NCBI RefSeq assembly: GCF_017963645.1
Contig: NZ_JAGMWN010000006.1
Coordinates: 124,001-188,000 of the forward strand
Length of the DNA: 64,000 nt
Origin: Marivibrio halodurans
Lineage (GTDB): Bacteria > Pseudomonadota > Alphaproteobacteria > UBA8366 > Aestuariispiraceae
Direction of reading: 5' to 3'
Shown: positions 38,426 to 46,410 of the stretch, in pieces
How positions within the stretch are numbered: position 1 is the stretch's first letter
Layout: the number at the start of each line of letters is the position of its first letter
Program-made: the position numbers and the translations under genes
Notes under the pieces: model-generated
The model's database searches: none
What the model was told of the DNA's origin: nothing
What the model saw: only the letters and a program-made list of their open reading frames with translations

Positions 38426-40147
38426 TCAGTCCCCTAACAATCGCGCGACATCACGGGCGAGCATGGCGCGCCGTTCCGACCCTTCGGGCAGGGCCTCCAG
38501 GGCGGTATCGAAATAGGCTTCCGCCGCCTGCCGGTCGCCCGCCTCCAAGGCATCGAGGGCGAGGAACCAATTGGCCTCGACACTGTCGGGCCGGGCCTGC
38601 TTGACCCGCCGCATGAGGGCAAGGCTCTCCGCCGTCGGCGCGCCATCCGCCCGTTCGCGCATCAGTCGGGCGCGCAGGATCATCAGGTCGATATCCTCCG
38701 GCGCCAGTTCCTGCGCGCGCCCCAGCGCCCGCAACGCCTCCTCCGTCCGGCCCAGCACGCGATAGCTGCGCCCCAGCATGCGCCATCCCTGAAGATCGTC
38801 GGGATCGTCCTCCAACCGCGCGGCGAGGCCGTCGACCATGCCCGCGATCATCGCACGCTGTTCCTCCGGGCTCATCGCCTGGACGGCCTCGATGTCCGAT
38901 TGAATGTCTGATTGGCTGGGGCCGCGCGGCGCGGCATCGCCATCGGCGCCGGGCTCCAGGCCAAGATCCGCCGCCAGCCGGTCGAGCGCGCGGCGCGGGA
39001 CGGGGGCTTGCGCGAAGACCGCCCGCGCCTCGGCCAACGCCGCGCGCGCGGCCGCGTCCTTGCCCGCCTCGGCGCGCGCGCGGATCAGGCCGATCCAGGC
39101 CTCGAAATCCATCGGGTCGGCCTCGACCCGCGCGGCCAACGCATCGGAATCCTCGATACCGGCGGAGACGGAAGGCGCCGCCGGGTCCGGCAGGCGGTCC
39201 GCGATATCGCGGTCGAGTTGCGCGGCGGCGCCCCGCGCGCGTTCGATCACCGCCGGAAGATAGGGCGCATCCGGCGGCGCCGCGTCGGCCAGCGCGATCC
39301 ATCGTTCCATCGCCGCCTCGATCCGCCCGGCCTGCATATCGGCCTCCGCCAGATAGAATTCGGCACGGACGTCATCGGGGTCGCGCGCGATCGCCTGTTC
39401 GAAAAGCGTTCGCGCGCGCGGCGTCACCACCCCTTCGGCCGCCAGTGTCAGGGCCTCCGCCAACGCGCCCGCCGCTTCCCCGCGCGCGCCGCCCGGGGCG
39501 TCCGCGGGCAACAGGGTCCGCACGCGCTCGAACGCCGCGACCGCCGCGTCATAGGAACCGCGCGCCATTTCCGTACGCGCCAGCATCAGCCATCCCTCGA
39601 TATCGTCCGGCGCGCGATCCAGGCGTTGGCGCAACGCGGCCGCAGCCTGGTCCAAGGACTGGCCCTCCGCCTCCATGCCGCCGCCCCCGTCGCCGCCGGC
39701 CCGCGCCTGAGCTTGGGCCTGGGCCGCGCGAACCTCATCCCCCCGCAGGGCGAGCGGCCGGTCGGGCGCACCGGGATTGCCCAATTCCAAATAAAGACCG
39801 AAGGCCGCCGCCGGCAGCAGCGCCGCGACGGTATAGGGGGCCAGACGATGCGGCAGACCGCCCCCTTTCTCGTCCCCGCCGGGGGCGGTGCCGGTGCGTG
39901 CGGCCTCGCGCCGGCGGTCGGCGTCCAGAAGGCGCCGGCCGATCTCGGTGCGCGCGGCCTCCGCCTCCTCCGGCGGGAGTTGGCCACGCGCCGCGTCGCG
40001 CTCCACCTCGGCCAATTGGCTGCGATAGACCTCGATATCGTAATCCGCGGCAGCCAAGGCGCGCGACGCCCCCCGGCTCAGGATCGGGCGCAGAATGGCC
40101 AGAAGCGCGATCGCGGTCAGACCGGCGGCAATCACCCAGAAGATCAT
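38426..40147 (-). CDS. ccmI: Cytochrome c biogenesis protein CcmI
   Basis: 573 residues, last gene of the ccm run. Two N-terminal TM helices (about 4-22 and 95-115) flank a cytoplasmic leucine-zipper-like loop (YDIEVYRSQLAEVERDAARGQLPPEEAEAARTEIGRRLLD), the CcmI hallmark. A long periplasmic TPR region with repeats such as GWLMLARTEMARGSYDAAVAAFERV and GWRMLGRSYRVLGRTEEALRALGRA follows. It chaperones apocytochrome c to the haem ligation complex. Its start overlaps ccmH by 4 bp. Confidence 0.93.
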   Translation of the reverse strand: MIFWVIAAGLTAIALLAILRPILSRGASRALAAADYDIEVYRSQLAEVERDAARGQLPPEEAEAARTEIGRRLLDADRRREAARTGTAPGGDEKGGGLPHRLAPYTVAALLPAAAFGLYLELGNPGAPDRPLALRGDEVRAAQAQAQARAGGDGGGGMEAEGQSLDQAAAALRQRLDRAPDDIEGWLMLARTEMARGSYDAAVAAFERVRTLLPADAPGGARGEAAGALAEALTLAAEGVVTPRARTLFEQAIARDPDDVRAEFYLAEADMQAGRIEAAMERWIALADAAPPDAPYLPAVIERARGAAAQLDRDIADRLPDPAAPSVSAGIEDSDALAARVEADPMDFEAWIGLIRARAEAGKDAAARAALAEARAVFAQAPVPRRALDRLAADLGLEPGADGDAAPRGPSQSDIQSDIEAVQAMSPEEQRAMIAGMVDGLAARLEDDPDDLQGWRMLGRSYRVLGRTEEALRALGRAQELAPEDIDLMILRARLMRERADGAPTAESLALMRRVKQARPDSVEANWFLALDALEAGDRQAAEAYFDTALEALPEGSERRAMLARDVARLLGD

Positions 40148-40671
40148 GCGCGGCGGTCCCCCGGATCACGGCCCGACCCATCATCCTCCGGCCCATCCTC
40201 CCCGGCGAGCAGACGGTCCAGCCGCCGGCGTTCCTCCGCGCTCAAGGCCGCCTCGGCGCCGCCGGCCTGGGTGGCCGATGCGCGGCCCCGTCCCCGGAAC
40301 CACAGAAAAACCGCCAGCGCGCCCACCAGCAGCAACAGCGCCGGCGACGCCCAGAGCAGCAGCGTCGAAAGGCCGAAAGGCGGCTTCAACAGGACATAAT
40401 CGCCATAGCGCGCGACGAGATAGTCCCGCACCTCCTGATTCGTGTCGCCCTGCTTCACCCGCTCGCGCACCAGAACGCGCAGATCGCGGGCGAGATCGGC
40501 GTTCGACTCGTCGATCGACTGGTTCTGACAGACGAGACAGCGCACATCCTGGGATATCTCGCGCGCGCGCCGCTCCAACGCCGGGTCGTCCAGCATCTCG
40601 TCCGGCTGCACGGCCAGCGCGGGCAACGCGGCGACCACAACAGCCAGGGCGAGGAGAAGAGAGCGGATCAT
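40144..40671 (-). CDS. ccmH: Cytochrome c-type biogenesis protein CcmH
   Basis: 175 residues with a signal peptide (IRSLLLALAVVVAALPALA), the redox motif RCLVCQNQSI, a TM helix (about 103-123) and a charged cytoplasmic tail. It reduces or holds apocytochrome CXXCH cysteines with CcmG before haem attachment. The ATG at 40671 overlaps the ccmG stop by 4 bp, and its own stop overlaps ccmI by 4 bp. Confidence 0.95.
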   Translation of the reverse strand: MIRSLLLALAVVVAALPALAVQPDEMLDDPALERRAREISQDVRCLVCQNQSIDESNADLARDLRVLVRERVKQGDTNQEVRDYLVARYGDYVLLKPPFGLSTLLLWASPALLLLVGALAVFLWFRGRGRASATQAGGAEAALSAEERRRLDRLLAGEDGPEDDGSGRDPGDRRA

Positions 40672-41213
40672 GACCGCAAATCCTCCAGCAGGGGCAGGAT
40701 ATCCTCCTCCAGATGGCGGGGTTGCAGCGGGCCGACACGCTTGTACCGGATACGGCCCGACCCATCGATCACATAGGTCTCCGGCACGCCGTAGACGCCC
40801 CAATCGATCGCGACCCGACCCTCCCCGTCGAAGCCGATACGGGCATAGGGGTTGCCGAGTTCCTCGATGAAGCCTTTCGCGTCGGCGCGCTTGTCCTTGT
40901 AATTGAGGCCGAAGATGGTCGCCCCCTCCTCCTCCGCGAGGCGCATCAGCAAGGGATGCTCCGCCCGGCAGGGCACGCACCAGGAAGCGAAGACGTTGAC
41001 CAGCACCGGCCCGCCCCGCTTCAGATCGGCGGTGGCGAAGCCCGGCTCCCCCGCGTAAAGGCCGGGCAGATCGAAATCCGGCGCAGGCTTGTCGATCAGG
41101 GCCGAGGGCACCGCGCGCGGGTCCTCGCCGGAGAGGAGCTGGACCGCGAAATACCCGGCGAGCACCAGGAACAGCACCAGCGGGATCAGGAAGATAAGGC
41201 GGCTGCGGATCAT
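40668..41213 (-). CDS. ccmG: Thiol:disulfide interchange protein CcmG/DsbE
   Basis: 181 residues. An N-terminal anchor (LIFLIPLVLFLVLAGYFAV) and a periplasmic thioredoxin fold with active site WCVPC (FASWCVPCRAEHPLL). GVYGVPETYVID contains the cis-proline. It keeps apocytochrome c cysteines reduced. The ATG at 41213 is the family start; the frame runs on upstream without stops, but that part is not coding. Confidence 0.96.
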   Translation of the reverse strand: MIRSRLIFLIPLVLFLVLAGYFAVQLLSGEDPRAVPSALIDKPAPDFDLPGLYAGEPGFATADLKRGGPVLVNVFASWCVPCRAEHPLLMRLAEEEGATIFGLNYKDKRADAKGFIEELGNPYARIGFDGEGRVAIDWGVYGVPETYVIDGSGRIRYKRVGPLQPRHLEEDILPLLEDLRS

Positions 41214-41265
41214 CGGGGCTTGGAACCTTTCACGTCGGGTCGCGCGGCGGCGCGTGATCGATGGC

Positions 41266-43269
41266 CTATTCGGCCGGTTGGGTCCGGGCGACGCCGCCGG
41301 CCCGCGTGCCGGAACGGCGCGGCGCGCCCACGCGCAGGCGCCGGTCGCTGAGCGAGAACAACCCGCCCAGCACCAACAGGCCGGAGCCGATCCAAAGCCA
41401 CGGGACCAACGGCTTGCGATAAAGCCGGACGGTCCAGCCGCCATCGTCCGTCGGCTGGCCCAGCACGGCATAGAGATCGCCGCCCAGGTCGGAGCGGATA
41501 CCGGCCTCCGTCGTTTCCTGACCGCCGGCGACATAGCGCCGCCGCTCGCCGTGGAGCGTCGCTATCTCGTCCCCGGTTTCGGCGTCGGTGACGCGGAAGG
41601 TGCCCCGCTCGGCGGCGTAATTGGGGCCGGCGACGCGGTCCACGCTTTCCAGCGTGAAGGCATAATCGCCGACGGTGAAACGGTCGCCCGGCCCACCGGA
41701 CGAGATCGTCTCCTGCGTCAGCAGCGAGGCACCGGTCGCCCCCGCCACGATCACCGCGACCCCCAAATGGGCCAGCGTCATGCCCCAGGCCGCGCGCGGC
41801 AGGCCGGCCATGCGCCGAACCCCCTCGCCCACACCGATGCGCGCGGTCGGGCGGACCCGCTGCCAGAGTTGCGTCAGCGTCGCGGCGGCGAGCCACGCCG
41901 CCATGCCGAGCCCGGCCACGGCGAGCGCCGAGCGCTGCCAATAGAGCAGGGCCGCCAGCCCCATCAGCACCGCCGTCACCACGCACGCGACCGTCAGGCG
42001 CCGCGTGACCGCGCCGAGGTCCCCACGCTTCCACGGCAACATCGCCCCCACGCCCAGCGCGATCACCAGAACCCCCATGATGGGCGTGAAGGTCAGGTTG
42101 AAATAGGGCGGGCCGACGGAAATCTTATCGTCCGTCAGAACCTCCAGGAACAACGGATAGAGCGTGCCGACGAAGACCGTCGCCGCCGCCGCGGAGAGCA
42201 GCAGGTTGTTGAGCACCAGCGCCCCTTCCCGACTGACCGGCCGGAACAGTCCACCGCCCTGCAGGCCGGGCGCGCGCCAGGCATAGAGGCCGAGCGACCC
42301 GCCGATCGCCACCACCAGCAGCAGCAGGATGAAAATGCCGCGGTCCGGATCGCTGGCGAAGGCATGGACGCTCGTCAACACGCCGGAGCGGACCAGGAAG
42401 GTCCCGATCAGGCTCAACCCGAAGGCGATGATGGCGAGCAGGATGGTCCAGCTTTTCAGCGTATCGCGCTTCTCCACCACGATGGCGCTGTGCAGCAGCG
42501 CGGTCGCGGCCAGCCAGGGCATGAAGCTGGCATTCTCGACCGGGTCCCAATACCAGAAACCGCCCCAGCCGAGTTCGTAATAGGCCCACCAGCTTCCCAG
42601 CGCGATCCCGGCGGTCAGGAAGGTCCAGGCAAGCAGCGTCCAGGGCCGCACCCACCGCGCCCAGGCGGCATCCACCTTGCCCTCGATCAGGGCCGCCACC
42701 GCGAAGGAGAAGGAGATGGAGAGCCCGACATAGCCGACATAGAGCATCGGCGGATGGAAGGCCAAGCCCGGGTCCTGCAACAGCGGATTGAGGTCGGTCC
42801 CCTCGATCGGCGGCGGGAAGACCCGCGCGAAGGGGTTCGAGGTCAGCAGCATGAAGACCAGGAAGCCGAGCGTGATCAGCGCCTGAACCGAGAGCGTGCG
42901 CGCCTTGAGGCTCGGCGGCAGGTTGCGTCCGAAGACCGCGACCAGGGCGCCGAAAAGCGCCAGCACCGTGACCCAGAGCAGCAGCGAGCCTTCATGGTTC
43001 CCCCAGGTGCCCGCGACCTTGTAGAGCAGCGGCTTCAGGGAGTGCGAATTCTCGATCACGTTCAGGACCGAGAAATCGGAAGTGATATAGGCATGCATCA
43101 AGGCTGCGAAGGCGATGCCCAACACCCCGAACTGCACCAGCGCCGCCGGCGCGGCCGCCGCCATCATGGCCCCGTCGCCGCGCGCCGCGCCCAGCATCGG
43201 CACGACGGCCTGGACCAGCGCGACGGCGGCGGCCAGCGCCAGGGCGAAATGTCCCAGTTCGGCGATCAT
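41266..43269 (-). CDS. ccmF: Cytochrome c haem lyase subunit CcmF
   Basis: 667 residues, a polytopic protein with about fourteen TM helices. The WWD domain is visible as WGGFWYWDPVENASFMPW, with flanking periplasmic histidines typical of haem handling. It ligates haem to apocytochrome c with CcmH/CcmI. Start set at MIAELGHFAL (43269); the longer frame to 43395 overlaps ccmE and is Arg-rich. Confidence 0.97.
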   Translation of the reverse strand: MIAELGHFALALAAAVALVQAVVPMLGAARGDGAMMAAAAPAALVQFGVLGIAFAALMHAYITSDFSVLNVIENSHSLKPLLYKVAGTWGNHEGSLLLWVTVLALFGALVAVFGRNLPPSLKARTLSVQALITLGFLVFMLLTSNPFARVFPPPIEGTDLNPLLQDPGLAFHPPMLYVGYVGLSISFSFAVAALIEGKVDAAWARWVRPWTLLAWTFLTAGIALGSWWAYYELGWGGFWYWDPVENASFMPWLAATALLHSAIVVEKRDTLKSWTILLAIIAFGLSLIGTFLVRSGVLTSVHAFASDPDRGIFILLLLVVAIGGSLGLYAWRAPGLQGGGLFRPVSREGALVLNNLLLSAAAATVFVGTLYPLFLEVLTDDKISVGPPYFNLTFTPIMGVLVIALGVGAMLPWKRGDLGAVTRRLTVACVVTAVLMGLAALLYWQRSALAVAGLGMAAWLAAATLTQLWQRVRPTARIGVGEGVRRMAGLPRAAWGMTLAHLGVAVIVAGATGASLLTQETISSGGPGDRFTVGDYAFTLESVDRVAGPNYAAERGTFRVTDAETGDEIATLHGERRRYVAGGQETTEAGIRSDLGGDLYAVLGQPTDDGGWTVRLYRKPLVPWLWIGSGLLVLGGLFSLSDRRLRVGAPRRSGTRAGGVARTQPAE

Positions 43270-43321
43270 GACGGCGCGCCTGCTCCTTCTCGTCGATCGG
43301 TCCAGGCGGGATGGCGCCCGG

Positions 43322-43846
43322 TCACTGCCCCTCCGGCGCATAGCCGGGTTCGGCCGTCCCCGGGCCGCCTTCCCCGTGCTGCCAGGTCCCGGCACGTTTC
43401 ATCGCCTCGACCGCCTCGGCGGGCATGTAATTCTCGTCATGCTTGGCCAGCACCTCGTCCGCGACGAACAACCCCTCGCCATCGAGCGCGCCGAGCGCGA
43501 CGATCCCCTGCCCCTCCCGGAACAGGTCGGGCAGAAGCCCGGCGAAACGCACCCGCACCTCGGCGGCGTTGTCCGTCACGGTGAACAGCACCGCGCCGTC
43601 CGTCCCGCCCGGCCGGGCGAGCGAGCCGTCCTTCACCAACCCGCCGAGACGGAAGGTCCGGCCTGGATCGACCTTGCCGGCGGCGACCTCGCTGGGGCCG
43701 AAGAAGAAGACGATATTGTCGCGGAATCCCGCCAGCACGAGTCCCACCGCCAAAGCCAGGAAGGCGAGCCCGCCGAGCACGAGATAGAGCCGCGTGCGCT
43801 TGCGCCGCCGCGCGGGCGACAGGCCCCGACCACCGGATGCCGCCAT
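43322..43846 (-). CDS. ccmE: Cytochrome c-type biogenesis protein CcmE (haem chaperone)
   Basis: 174 residues. A basic N terminus, one TM anchor (LYLVLGGLAFLALAVGLVLAG) and a periplasmic OB fold. VLAKHDENYMP contains the histidine that binds haem covalently. It carries haem from CcmABCD to CcmF. It ends in a Gly-rich tail. The ATG overlaps the ccmD stop by one base (TGATG). Confidence 0.96.
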   Translation of the reverse strand: MAASGGRGLSPARRRKRTRLYLVLGGLAFLALAVGLVLAGFRDNIVFFFGPSEVAAGKVDPGRTFRLGGLVKDGSLARPGGTDGAVLFTVTDNAAEVRVRFAGLLPDLFREGQGIVALGALDGEGLFVADEVLAKHDENYMPAEAVEAMKRAGTWQHGEGGPGTAEPGYAPEGQ

Positions 43847-44040
43847 CAGCCGTTCCTCCGCCGGGCCGCGCGCTCGGGGTCGAGGGCGGCGAGCTCCCGC
43901 TCCGCCCGGGCGGTCATCCGCCACGCGCCGAGCGCCAGGGCGGCCAGCACCGCGAAACAAAAGCCATAGGCCGACCAGACGAAGAAACCGTGCCCGCCCA
44001 TGGCCCAGAATTCCGCGGTGAAAAGCGCCCCGATCCCCAT
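43846..44040 (-). CDS. ccmD: Haem exporter protein CcmD
   Basis: 64 residues, short, with one TM helix (FFVWSAYGFCFAVLAALALGAW) preceded by MGGHGFFVWSAYG, the usual CcmD start, and a charged C-terminal tail. It stabilises holo-CcmE release from CcmABC. It overlaps ccmC and ccmE by one base each. Confidence 0.88.
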   Translation of the reverse strand: MGIGALFTAEFWAMGGHGFFVWSAYGFCFAVLAALALGAWRMTARAERELAALDPERAARRRNG

Positions 44041-44807
44041 CAGCGCGTCCCCCGGGCCGAGGCGGAAGGACGGCTTTCGGCGGGGCGCTCCCGGCGGATA
44101 AGGCCGCCGCGGATCGCGCGCAGGCGCACCTTCGCGAATTCCCCGGCCAGCCGCACGGCGAAGAGCCACAGGAAGAAGGCGGCGAAGCTCCCCCCCAGAA
44201 GGGCGAGGGGGGTCAGCATTTCCGGCGGCATGGCGGGTCCGCCCGCGCTGAACAGCGTCGATTGCTGGTGCAGCGTGTTGAAGAAATAGACCGAGAACTT
44301 GATCACCGGGATATTGACGATCCCGACGATCGCCAGGATCGCCGCCGGCTTGTCGCCGCGCGCCGGATCGTCGAAGGCATTGGCCAGCGCCATGTAGCCG
44401 ATGAACAGGAACAGCAGGATCAGCATCGAGGTCAGCCGCGCGTCCCACACCCAATAGGTGCCCCAGGTCGGCTTGCCCCAGACCGCGCCGGTTACCAGAC
44501 AGATCAGGCAGAAGACCGCCCCGATCGGCGCCACCGCGCGGGCCGAGAGATCGCCCAGCGGATGCTTCCAGATCAGGAAGGCGGCGCTGCCCAGCGCCAT
44601 CAGGACATAGGCCCCCTGGGCCAGGATCGCCGCCGGGACGTGGATATAGAGGATACGCACGGTATCGTGCTGCTGATAGTCGGGGGGCGAGGCGATCAAC
44701 GCCTGATAGAGCCCCACCGGCAACAGCAGAAGCGCGGCCCCCAGCGTCCAGGGCCGGACCCGCCGCGCGACGCGCATGAAGCGACCGGGATTGGCGAAAC
44801 GATGCAT
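44040..44807 (-). CDS. ccmC: Haem exporter protein CcmC
   Basis: 255 residues with six TM helices. The WWD motif is WGKPTWGTYWVWDARLTS, flanked by conserved histidines (LYIHVPAA, FNTLHQQST). It attaches haem to CcmE. It is the first gene of the ccmC-I run; a 185-bp gap separates it from ccmB, so it may have its own promoter. In that gap AAAAGACC is repeated twice on the minus strand. Confidence 0.96.
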   Translation of the reverse strand: MHRFANPGRFMRVARRVRPWTLGAALLLLPVGLYQALIASPPDYQQHDTVRILYIHVPAAILAQGAYVLMALGSAAFLIWKHPLGDLSARAVAPIGAVFCLICLVTGAVWGKPTWGTYWVWDARLTSMLILLFLFIGYMALANAFDDPARGDKPAAILAIVGIVNIPVIKFSVYFFNTLHQQSTLFSAGGPAMPPEMLTPLALLGGSFAAFFLWLFAVRLAGEFAKVRLRAIRGGLIRRERPAESRPSASARGTR

Positions 44808-44992
44808 GAACCGACGAACCGTTTTCCTGCAGTGGTGCCCGGCGCGACATGATACGCGGGATGCCTGGTCTTTTACACCCCACGGTCTTTTTGTCCCATG
44901 GGCTGTTACTCCATGGAGGGGGTGTTCCGCCGGCCGCGCCTCGGCGGGGATGATCTACCCTTTCCCGGGCCCGGATACCAGGGGGCGCGCGG

Positions 44993-45658
44993 TCACGAGA
45001 CGCTGTGCCGAATCGCCGCAGCCGCCGCCCAGGGCGCCAACGGGATCGCGGCCGCCAGGATCGCCCCCAGATAGAGGAAATGCGGCCCGGTCGCGATTTG
45101 CGTCAGATGCGCGTCCACCGCCGTCACCCCGAAGACCAGCACCGGAATATAGAGCGGCAGCACCAGCACCGCCACCAGCAACCCCGCCTTGCGCGCGCCG
45201 AGCGCCAGGGCCGCGCCCACCGCGCCGATCAGGCTGAGCGACGGCGTGCCGAGCGCGAGCCCCGCGATCAGCACCCCATAGCCCGCCGCCGGCAGGTTGA
45301 GCATCAGCGCGATCAGCGGCGCCACCGCGATCAACGGCACGCAGGCCGTCAGCCAATGGGCCAATGCCTTGGCCAGCACCAGCATCGACAGCGGCATCGG
45401 CGAAAGCGCGAGTTGTTCCAGCGTTCCATCCTCGTAATCGCCCTGGAACAGCCGGTCGAGGGAGAGCATCACCGCCAACAGGGCCAGAACCCACGTGATC
45501 CCCGGGGCGAGGCGCGCCAGGACCTCCGGATTCGGCCCGACGCCGAAGGGAAACAGCGCCGCCGCGATCACGAAGAAGCCCAGGATCATGCCCAGATCCG
45601 TGCTCTGCCGCAGCGCCAGCAGCACATCGCGCTTGAGAAGGGCAAGGAAGGCGGTCAT
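44993..45658 (-). CDS. ccmB: Haem exporter protein CcmB (ABC permease)
   Basis: 221 residues, six TM helices. FQGDYEDGTLEQLALSPMPL is the conserved CcmB cytoplasmic loop. With CcmA it forms the ABC complex that releases holo-CcmE from CcmC. Start at MTAFLALLKRD (45658), 4 bp after ccmA; a start at 45712 would overlap ccmA. Confidence 0.95.
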   Translation of the reverse strand: MTAFLALLKRDVLLALRQSTDLGMILGFFVIAAALFPFGVGPNPEVLARLAPGITWVLALLAVMLSLDRLFQGDYEDGTLEQLALSPMPLSMLVLAKALAHWLTACVPLIAVAPLIALMLNLPAAGYGVLIAGLALGTPSLSLIGAVGAALALGARKAGLLVAVLVLPLYIPVLVFGVTAVDAHLTQIATGPHFLYLGAILAAAIPLAPWAAAAAIRHSVS

Positions 45659-45662
45659 GCGC

Positions 45663-46325
45663 TCACGCCGCCTCTTCCGCCTGGAACCGTCCGATATCCA
45701 GGCCCACGGCATCGGGAATGGCGAGCCCCCCGTGGGTGGAGGCGATGACGAGGCCGCCGGCGGCGCGGTGATCGGCGATCATCGCCTCCAACCGCGCGAC
45801 GGAGGCCGCGTCGAGGCCCGTCACCGGTTCATCCAGCAGCCAGAGCGGACGATCCGCGACCAGCAGCCGGGCGAGCGCCACGCGCCGCTTCTGCCCGGCC
45901 GACAATTCCGCGCCGCGTACCTCCGCCAGCGGCTCCAGCGCCAGCGCGGCCAACGCATCCGCCACCCGTGCCGCCGCGCCGCCGGAGAGGTCGGCCCAGA
46001 AACGCAAGCTCTCCCGCACGGTGGCCGCCGGTTTCACGGCGTCGAGATGGCCGAGGAAGGCGAGCCGCGCGCGGTAGGCCTCCCGATCCCCAGCGACCGG
46101 CGTGCCGCGCCAGCGGATTTCACCGGCCAGGGGCTCGATCAACCCGGCCAGCACGCGCAGCAGGCTGGACTTCCCCGCGCCGTTCGGCCCGGTCAGCACG
46201 AGCGCGCCCCCGGCCCCGAGCGCGAGGTCCACCCCCTCGAAGACGAGGCGCCGGCCGCGCAGGCAGGTCAGCGCGCGCGCTTCCAGCGCGATATCCGTCT
46301 CCGTTTCCATGATGCCGGGTCCCAT
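45663..46325 (-). CDS. ccmA: Haem exporter ATP-binding protein CcmA
   Basis: 220 residues (215 if it starts at the ATG at 46310). Walker A GPNGAGKSSLLRVLAG, signature LSAGQKRRVALARLL, Walker B WLLDEPVTGLD. It powers the CcmAB complex. First gene of the ccmAB pair; the 85 bp between it and the glnD stop have no other feature. Confidence 0.96.
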   Translation of the reverse strand: MGPGIMETETDIALEARALTCLRGRRLVFEGVDLALGAGGALVLTGPNGAGKSSLLRVLAGLIEPLAGEIRWRGTPVAGDREAYRARLAFLGHLDAVKPAATVRESLRFWADLSGGAAARVADALAALALEPLAEVRGAELSAGQKRRVALARLLVADRPLWLLDEPVTGLDAASVARLEAMIADHRAAGGLVIASTHGGLAIPDAVGLDIGRFQAEEAA

Positions 46326-46410
46326 GATGGTGGGCAGTTGAGCCGTCTCGCGCGCGCCGCGTCAAGCTGCACGGGCGGGCGTGATGGGAAACGCCCCCGG
46401 CCGAAGGTTA

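Noticed and set aside
41089-43584. 831-codon rightward frame opposite ccmF/ccmE
   Set aside because: It is a shadow frame with a Gln/Arg/His-rich, repetitive translation; ccmE-ccmF-ccmG on the other strand are certain.
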